The notes under the pieces: model-generated
Told to the model about the DNA's origin: nothing
Databases searched by the model: none
What the model saw: only the letters and a program-made list of their open reading frames with translations
Position numbers and translations under genes: made by a program
From: Desulfuromonadales bacterium
GTDB taxonomy: Bacteria; Desulfobacterota; Desulfuromonadia; Desulfuromonadales; JACZKF01
Reading direction: 5' to 3'
DNA length: 11,137 bases
Assembly: GCA_014860175.1 (NCBI GenBank)
Contig: JACZKF010000247.1
Span: 1 to 11,137, forward strand
Shown: piece by piece, positions 7,371-11,137 of the stretch
Position numbering within the stretch: position 1 is the first letter of the stretch
Layout: each line of letters opens with the position of its first letter

Positions 7371-8903
7371 TTGTGTCGGTTGCGATTTCACCGGTTGATC
7401 CGCTCCTGGGTGCTGGCCGGGACCGGTAGCCTCTGTCTCCTGGCGGTCGCCGGTTCCGCAGCCGCCGACCCCGGACCGGCTCTCATCGACCAGCGGTTTC
7501 CTCGCCTTCTGCAGCGTCTCACAATCCAGCACCCCGGCGACAGCGGTGTCTACATCCTCGATAAGGGGGAGGAGGCGCTGCTGGCCCGGGCCTGGATGGT
7601 CACCCAGGCGGAGCGCAGTTTCGACATTCTCACCTTTATCTGGAGCTTCGACACCATCGGCCTGATCGCCACCGACGCCATGCTCAAGGCGGCCGAACGC
7701 GGGGTGCTGGTGCGGGTTCTGGTGGACGACATCCACCTCGACAGCGAATATTTCGATCTGCTCCTCGCCCTGGACGCTCACCCCTTGCTCGAGATCCGGG
7801 TCTTCAACCCGGTGGTGCGGGTCGGCGTCTCCAAACTGCGGATGGTGGCCAATCTTCTTACCGATTTTCGTCGCTTCAACCTGCGGCTGCACAACAAAAC
7901 AATCATCGCCGACGGCATGGCCGGGATCTGTGGTGGGCGCAACGTGGCGGATGAATACTTTGACTACAACCAGGAGTATAACTTTCGCGATCGCGACATT
8001 CTGGTCATCGGTCCGATGGTGGAGCAGATGCAGGCCAATTTCGATCGCTTCTGGACCAGCGAGCTGGCGCAAATGATCGGAGAGCTGCTGCCACAGCGGC
8101 GGGCGGCCCTCACCGATGACGACATCCGGAAGATCTACCGCGACCTCGACCATTGCGCCCGGCGCCTGATCGACAGCCTCCCCCTGGTGCAACGGGCTCT
8201 GGCCGAGGGGGAGGAGCGGCTGCACGAACTGCTCGAAGAGCTGGTCTGGACTTCCGACCTCTGGTTCGTCAGCGACTCACCTGAAAAAAATCTTGAAAAA
8301 TCGGGGCTTGGCGGGGGAGGGGAGATGGCCGACGCTCTGCGCCAGGCGATCGCTTCGGCTCGCCGGAAAATCACGATCCAGTCGCCTTATCTCATCCTGC
8401 CGGAAGATGGGTTCGGGTTGTTTGCGAAGTTGGAGGAAGGGGTGGCGGTGCAGATCAGCACCAACTCCCTGGCGTCGACCGACAATGTCGCCACTTTCAG
8501 CGGCTATATGAAGATGCGCCAACGGCTGCTGGCCGCCGGCATCGAGATCCGTGAATTCAAGCCTAATCCGGCCATCGAATCGGAACTGATCGAGCAGTAT
8601 CACGACCCCGACCGCCCTCATCCCATCTTTGTCATGCATGCCAAGACGCTGGTGATCGACGGCGAACTGCTGTATGTCGGAACGTTCAATCTCGACCCGC
8701 GCTCGGCCAATCTGAGCACCGAAGAGGGGGTCTTTGTCCGCAACCGGCTGTTGGCCCGCCAGTTGGAGGAGCAGATCGAACTGGAGATGCAGGAGGAGAA
8801 CAGCTGGGACCCCCGCCTGACCAATCCTAACCCGCAGACCAGCTGGTGGCGTCGCCTGCAAGCCGGATTTTTACGGCTGCTGCCGATCCGGCCCCTGCTG
8901 TAG
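7371..8903 (+). CDS. Phospholipase D superfamily protein, ClsC-like cardiolipin synthase
   Basis: This 510-residue protein has two HKD phosphodiesterase motifs. The first is HNKTIIAD (His174, Lys176, Asp181), followed by GGRNVADEYF. The second is HAKTLVID (His423, Lys425, Asp430), followed by GTFNLDPRSANLSTEEG. The surrounding sequence (IGPMVEQMQANFDRFW, TNSLASTDN, SGYMKMRQRLLAAGI, REFKPNP) matches the E. coli ClsC/YmdC type as I recall it. Members of that type join phosphatidyl groups to make cardiolipin at the inner membrane. The start is TTG with AGGAG 5 bases upstream. No ATG or GTG fits the basic n-region (RLRFHRLIRS) and hydrophobic core (VLAGTGSLCLLAVAG, residues 14-28) that precede an AAA-DP cleavage-like site. 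It is slightly longer than E. coli ClsC (about 473), and no YmdB-type partner is nearby. Other phosphatidyltransferase or phospholipase activity is possible. Confidence 0.92.
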   Translation: MCRLRFHRLIRSWVLAGTGSLCLLAVAGSAAADPGPALIDQRFPRLLQRLTIQHPGDSGVYILDKGEEALLARAWMVTQAERSFDILTFIWSFDTIGLIATDAMLKAAERGVLVRVLVDDIHLDSEYFDLLLALDAHPLLEIRVFNPVVRVGVSKLRMVANLLTDFRRFNLRLHNKTIIADGMAGICGGRNVADEYFDYNQEYNFRDRDILVIGPMVEQMQANFDRFWTSELAQMIGELLPQRRAALTDDDIRKIYRDLDHCARRLIDSLPLVQRALAEGEERLHELLEELVWTSDLWFVSDSPEKNLEKSGLGGGGEMADALRQAIASARRKITIQSPYLILPEDGFGLFAKLEEGVAVQISTNSLASTDNVATFSGYMKMRQRLLAAGIEIREFKPNPAIESELIEQYHDPDRPHPIFVMHAKTLVIDGELLYVGTFNLDPRSANLSTEEGVFVRNRLLARQLEEQIELEMQEENSWDPRLTNPNPQTSWWRRLQAGFLRLLPIRPLL

Positions 8904-8923
8904 AGAAGAAAAATCACCTCCTC

Positions 8924-8954
8924 GGGTTGACAACCCCTGGTCCGGTGATAAATT
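8924..8954 (+). promoter_or_regulatory. Promoter embedded in a 13-bp palindrome, downstream of the phospholipase D gene
   Basis: A perfect TTGACA (8927-8932) and TAAATT (8949-8954) are 16 bases apart. The -35 lies inside the perfect inverted repeat GGGTTG-A-CAACCC (8924-8936), which could be an operator. Transcription would begin near 8961, where there is no plus-strand gene, and would reach the terminator at 9056. Confidence 0.5.
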
Positions 8955-8960
8955 AACCCC

Positions 8961-9056
8961 ATCTAAAAACAAGTCACCTCCCAAACAAACGCCGGATTTA
9001 CCGGCAGCGACTTTGCCCCGTAGCATCCCTTCCTTGGCTGCGGGGCGTTTTTTTTT
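8961..9056 (+). ncRNA. Candidate small RNA of about 96 nt
   Basis: The stretch runs from the predicted start of the promoter at 8927-8954 to the T-run of an intrinsic terminator. It has no convincing open frame. Possible folding: AAGTC (8971-8975) pairs with GACTT (9009-9013) around a small hairpin GCCGG(8991-8995)/CCGGC(9001-9005), followed by the terminator stem. The C-rich region TCACCTCCCAAACAAAC (8974-8990) looks mainly unpaired and carries the anti-Shine-Dalgarno-like TCACCTCC. I do not recognise a known RNA family or riboswitch. The alternative is that this is simply the 3' UTR of the phospholipase D mRNA. Confidence 0.4.
9015..9056 (+). terminator. Rho-independent terminator
   Basis: GCCCCGTAGC (9015-9024) pairs with GCTGCGGGGC (9037-9046), a 10-bp stem with one wobble and a 12-nt loop. 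It is followed by G and nine T residues (9048-9056). The T-run shows that it works on the plus strand, ending transcription from the phospholipase D gene and/or the candidate small RNA. Confidence 0.9.
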
Positions 9057-9130
9057 AAAGGCGTGAAGTGTAGTGTAACTTGTGAAAAGCCTCTTTTCCC
9101 ACGTCATCAACTACAGATCACACATCACGC

Positions 9131-9164
9131 CTTCGTCTTTCGTCTTTCGTCTTTCGTCCTTCGC
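9131..9164. repeat. Heptanucleotide tandem repeat (CTTTCGT)n
   Basis: Three exact copies of CTTTCGT (9137-9157) are flanked by a six-base variant CTTCGT (9131-9136) and a degenerate copy CCTTCGC (9158-9164). The array lies between the terminator at 9056 and the stop codon of the minus-strand lipoprotein gene at 9175. Short arrays like this are prone to slippage. No function is visible. Confidence 0.75.
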
Positions 9165-9174
9165 CCAGAGCCCC

Positions 9175-9651
9175 TCAACGGCTCCGGATCGGCAAGAGCT
9201 TGGGATCGATCACCCCTTCGCGGCGAAAGGGGAAAGTCTGGTTGAGAATGCGAAAGCCGCCGATTCGGACCGATCCTTCCAGGGCATATTTCAGCTGTTC
9301 CTCCGGCTGCAGAGCGGAGGTGAGCTGCAGCAGGTTGAGGTAGCCGGCGGAGAGGCGCAGCACGGCTTCCCCGTATTCTCCGGCACCGACCCGTACCGGT
9401 TGCTGGGCGCGGCCGTCGGCAACCTGGATGCCGTTGAGGAAAAAGGCATAGTCGACCCCTTGCACGGTTAGGGGGACCGAGTTCGGGTTGAAGATGCGCA
9501 GAGTCGCCAGCAGGTTGGCATGGCTGAGGGTGAGTTCGCCGATGCGCAGATTCTGCAGCTGTACCTCCGGTGGGTCCGGGCGCACGGCACAGGAAAGGAG
9601 GGAGCAGGCGGCAATCAGCAGCATCAGCCGCAAGGGGGGGAACAGGCGCAT
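9175..9651 (-). CDS. LEA14/WHy-domain lipoprotein
   Basis: This 158-residue protein starts at ATG 9651-9649 with AAAGGAG (9665-9659) 7 bases upstream. A lipoprotein signal is clear: basic N-terminus, hydrophobic stretch LMLLIAACSLLSC and lipobox L-L-S-Cys21, so the mature protein should be lipid-anchored. The residue after Cys21 is Ala, not Asp, which fits outer-membrane sorting. The remainder resembles the late-embryogenesis-abundant type 2 (LEA14/WHy) beta-sandwich: VQLQNLRIGELTLSHANLLA, LRIFNPNSVPLTVQGVDYAFFLNGIQVADG and a C-terminal AGYLNLL...YALEGSVRI. The NPNSVPLTV segment is the most family-typical part. These proteins are linked to desiccation and stress in plants; bacterial roles are poorly known. 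It lies 82 bases downstream of the 3D-domain gene on the same strand and may be co-transcribed with it. Confidence 0.88.
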   Translation of the reverse strand: MRLFPPLRLMLLIAACSLLSCAVRPDPPEVQLQNLRIGELTLSHANLLATLRIFNPNSVPLTVQGVDYAFFLNGIQVADGRAQQPVRVGAGEYGEAVLRLSAGYLNLLQLTSALQPEEQLKYALEGSVRIGGFRILNQTFPFRREGVIDPKLLPIRSR

Positions 9652-9666
9652 GGGAAATCTCCTTTC

Positions 9667-9723
9667 ACTGTCGATTTAATGACAGTATAGCGAAGATTTC
9701 ACCACTATCGGGGCGTTGGTGAA
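9667..9723 (-). other. Two adjacent dyads in the gap between the 3D-domain and lipoprotein genes
   Basis: On the transcribed minus strand, TTCACCA (9723-9717)/TGGTGAA (9704-9698) has a 12-nt loop. It is followed by ACTGTC (9686-9681)/GACAGT (9672-9667) with an 8-nt loop, ending just before the ribosome site of the lipoprotein gene. Neither has a U-run. A TATACT sequence (9689-9684) overlaps the second dyad and could be a -10 box, but no good -35 is seen. Confidence 0.3.
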
Positions 9724-9733
9724 GTTGGAGCCC

Positions 9734-10333
9734 TCAGGGGGAGAGAGGGCGGTGCAGCGCCAGAGTGGCGTGCTGCTCCGCTGCCAGCTCCTGCTCCGGG
9801 ACGACCCAGAGCAGAGTCCCTTGGCGTTTGCCAAACAGCAGGGCCGCTTTGCGGTCGCTGATCCAGATGTCGACGGTGCGCTGCCAGCGGGAGTGCATGC
9901 GGTCCTGGACTTCGAAGATGCCGTGGCCGGGGATGAGGACCTTCTGGCCGAAGCGCAGCCCCATCTCTTTGACCAGATCGTCGGAGACGGCAATGACACC
10001 CGGGCGCACGCTCTGCTGGGAGGCGGTGATGTGCGGCGTAGAGTCGCACTGGTCGACCGTGGAGGAGTAGGCGGTGAGAGTGACCGGCAGGGTACGCACC
10101 CGTTCCAGTGCCACCGGGTGGCCGAAACAGGTGGCGAGGAGTTCCAGCGCCTGGTCGAGTTCTTCCCGGACCCGGTGCGCGGACTGAATCAGCTCACGCT
10201 GGGCGGGGAGGTGGGGTGAGGAGGCGGCGCAGGCGGTCTCGGGCTGGAATCGGAAGTAGAGGTCGATGGCAAGGATCAGGGCCAGCAGGGGGATCAGGGA
10301 CCGCGAGAAGACCAAAAACGTATCTTTCTTCAT
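9734..10333 (-). CDS. 3D-domain protein, membrane-anchored putative cell-wall hydrolase
   Basis: This 199-residue protein starts at ATG 10333-10331 with GGAGG (10344-10340) 6 bases upstream. Residues 8-27 form one hydrophobic segment (SRSLIPLLALILAIDLYF), a signal anchor or uncleaved signal. Residues 42-68 look like a charged helix. From about 83 to 172 there is a 3D (Asp-Asp-Asp) domain, the double-psi barrel shared with the C-terminal part of MltA-type lytic transglycosylases. Its features are LTAYSSTVDQCDSTPHITAS, GVIAVSDDL, KVLIPGHGIFEVQDRM, TVDIWISD and a final FG. Candidate conserved aspartates are Asp118/Asp119, Asp144 and Asp155. The family acts on periplasmic peptidoglycan or binds it, but activity cannot be judged here. 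An apparent sigma-70 promoter is at 10411-10384. Confidence 0.9.
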   Translation of the reverse strand: MKKDTFLVFSRSLIPLLALILAIDLYFRFQPETACAASSPHLPAQRELIQSAHRVREELDQALELLATCFGHPVALERVRTLPVTLTAYSSTVDQCDSTPHITASQQSVRPGVIAVSDDLVKEMGLRFGQKVLIPGHGIFEVQDRMHSRWQRTVDIWISDRKAALLFGKRQGTLLWVVPEQELAAEQHATLALHRPLSP

Positions 10334-10383
10334 CTGTTGCCTCCGCGTTTACGGCAGGGGAGGAATAATTAAAAAGCTTTAAA

Positions 10384-10411
10384 AATATACAGGCTGTTTT
10401 CCCGCCGTCAA
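10384..10411 (-). promoter_or_regulatory. Promoter of the 3D-domain/lipoprotein pair
   Basis: Read on the minus strand, TTGACG (10411-10406) and TATATT (10389-10384) are 16 bases apart. They lie about 50 bases before the start codon at 10333, in an AT-rich patch. This is the divergent gap with the VanZ-family gene. Confidence 0.6.
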
Positions 10412-10478
10412 CCCCTGAGCGAGCAGAGGCTGCGGTTAGCCTTTCGCTGTGGCGGAAAATAGGGTATCCTCCTGGCCC

Positions 10479-10877
10479 ATGAAACCCTCCACGGCAAAGC
10501 CTCTCTTTAGCGCCAACCTCCTGCTTCGACTGCTGCCGGCGGTCGGCTGGATGCTGCTCGTCGCCTGGCTCTCCCTGCAGTCCAACCCGCCGACCATCGA
10601 AGTCTCCTTCGTCTCCTGGGACAAGTTCCAGCATGCTGCCGCCTACGGATTGCTCTGCCTGCTGACCGGCTGGGGGCTGCTGCCGCTGTTTCGGCGCCCC
10701 TTCGCCCCCTGGTTGACCGCCGGCGCCCTGACCATCGCCATCGGCGGGCTGCTGGAGCTGGCGCAGGCGACCTTCACTGCCGTCCGCGCCCCCGAATGGG
10801 GTGACCTGTTGGCCGACGCCGTCGGCGCCGCCCTGGTGGTCGCCGCGGCCTGGTGGAGAGGGAGGGGCGCACGATGA
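10479..10877 (+). CDS. VanZ-family integral membrane protein
   Basis: With ATG 10479 the protein has 132 residues. An in-frame GTG at 10449 would add 10 residues. Neither start has a good ribosome site, and the ATG is preferred because it gives a short basic N-terminus before the first helix. Hydrophobic segments fall near residues 15-33, 50-68, 77-95 and 108-125. The VanZ-like signature is visible: WDKFQHAAAYGLLCLL after the first helix, then ELAQATFTAVRAPEWGDLLADAVGAALV, the usual Glu-x-x-Gln ... Asp-x-x-Ala-Asn/Asp-x-x-Gly pattern near the C-terminus. VanZ of the vancomycin cluster gives low-level teicoplanin resistance, but most family members have no known function, and resistance should not be assumed. 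The stop overlaps the next start as ATGA. Confidence 0.9.
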   Translation: MKPSTAKPLFSANLLLRLLPAVGWMLLVAWLSLQSNPPTIEVSFVSWDKFQHAAAYGLLCLLTGWGLLPLFRRPFAPWLTAGALTIAIGGLLELAQATFTAVRAPEWGDLLADAVGAALVVAAAWWRGRGAR

Positions 10878-11137
10878 CCCCCTTCGATTCCACTGTGCCG
10901 ACGGAAGAGCTTCTGCTCAGCGCCGCCGCCGAAGGGGCCCTGGTCCTCACCTCCACCCGGCGCCTCGCCCGCCATCTGCGCCGGCGGTTCGACAGCCGGA
11001 TGGCGGCCGGCGGCCGCGGCGCCTGGCGAACCCCGGCGATCCACAGCGGCGACGACTGGCTGCTGCAGGCGGCCGAGCTTCTTGGCCAGGGGTGGCGCCT
11101 GCTCGCCCCCCAGGCCTGTCGCCGGCTCTGGGAACAG
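10874..11137 (+). CDS. RecB-like PD-(D/E)XK nuclease/DNA-repair protein, N-terminal fragment
   Basis: The frame opens at ATG 10874, overlapping the VanZ stop in ATGA, with GGAGGGG (10861-10867) 6 bases upstream. It stays open for 88 codons to the window edge. The visible part, LVLTSTRRLARHLRRRFDSR, then GAWRTPAIHSGDDWL and RLLAPQACRRLWEQ, resembles the start of a proteobacterial family of probable DNA-repair proteins. These pair an inactive AddB-like helicase region with a C-terminal RecB-type nuclease. That nuclease domain lies outside the window, so the assignment rests on the N-terminal pattern, recalled from memory. The overlap suggests translational coupling with the VanZ-family gene, a linkage that need not mean a shared function. 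Confidence 0.7.
   Translation, partial: MTPFDSTVPTEELLLSAAAEGALVLTSTRRLARHLRRRFDSRMAAGGRGAWRTPAIHSGDDWLLQAAELLGQGWRLLAPQACRRLWEQ

Noticed and set aside
8618..8962. Minus-strand 114-codon frame with GGGAGGTGA upstream of its ATG
   Set aside because: The ribosome-like sequence is tempting, but spacing is long (11 bases), the product shows no domain, and most of it mirrors the 3' end of the phospholipase D gene.
8961..9014. Riboswitch of a known class (for example GEMM-type) in the candidate RNA
   Set aside because: The conserved bases I know for GEMM, fluoride, mini-ykkC and similar classes are not present, and no gene follows on the plus strand to be controlled.
9084..9098. Hairpin GAAAAG-CCT-CTTTTC as terminator of the minus-strand lipoprotein gene
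   Set aside because: On the minus strand the stem is short and is not followed by a U-run, so termination is not supported.
9082..9471. Plus-strand 129-codon frame across the heptamer repeat
   Set aside because: It starts without a ribosome site, runs through the repeat and then antisense to the LEA14-like lipoprotein, whose signal peptide, lipobox and ribosome site are clear.

Overview
The window is GC-rich, mostly coding DNA from a Gram-negative bacterium. The protein types suggest a Desulfuromonadales/Geobacterales-like deltaproteobacterium: a CusA/CusB pump with a heavy-metal-binding domain in the adaptor, a 3D-domain protein next to an LEA14-like lipoprotein, and VanZ followed by a RecB-like nuclease. 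That assignment is inference from gene content, because no rRNA or other marker gene is present.

Bases 1-292 hold the C-terminal end of an outer-membrane beta-barrel protein. Bases 502-7214 hold a four-gene plus-strand cluster for copper/silver efflux: a TolC-family outer-membrane channel, a CusB-type periplasmic adaptor, a CusA-type RND pump and a small His-rich secreted protein. The pump keeps the complete methionine triad and the proton-relay residues of CusA, so monovalent Cu/Ag export from the periplasm is the likely job. The small protein sits where a CusF-like metallochaperone might be expected but does not look like CusF. A strong hairpin at 7229-7262 closes the cluster. No metal-responsive regulator gene is in the window.

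Bases 7371-8903 encode a secreted or membrane-associated phospholipase D superfamily protein of the ClsC (cardiolipin synthase) type, with both HKD motifs and a good sigma-70-like promoter of its own. The gap after it (8904-9174) is unusually structured. It has a second promoter with a perfect TTGACA box inside a 13-bp palindrome, about 96 nt of potentially folded sequence with an anti-Shine-Dalgarno-like stretch, a textbook intrinsic terminator and a heptanucleotide tandem repeat. This is the best candidate for an undescribed element, a possible small RNA.

On the minus strand lie a 3D-domain cell-wall protein (9734-10333) and, downstream of it, an LEA14/WHy-type lipoprotein (9175-9651). Divergent from them on the plus strand are a VanZ-family membrane protein and, coupled through an ATGA overlap, the start of a RecB-like DNA-repair nuclease that runs off the window. 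I saw no insertion sequences, CRISPR arrays, tRNA or rRNA genes, or phage genes.
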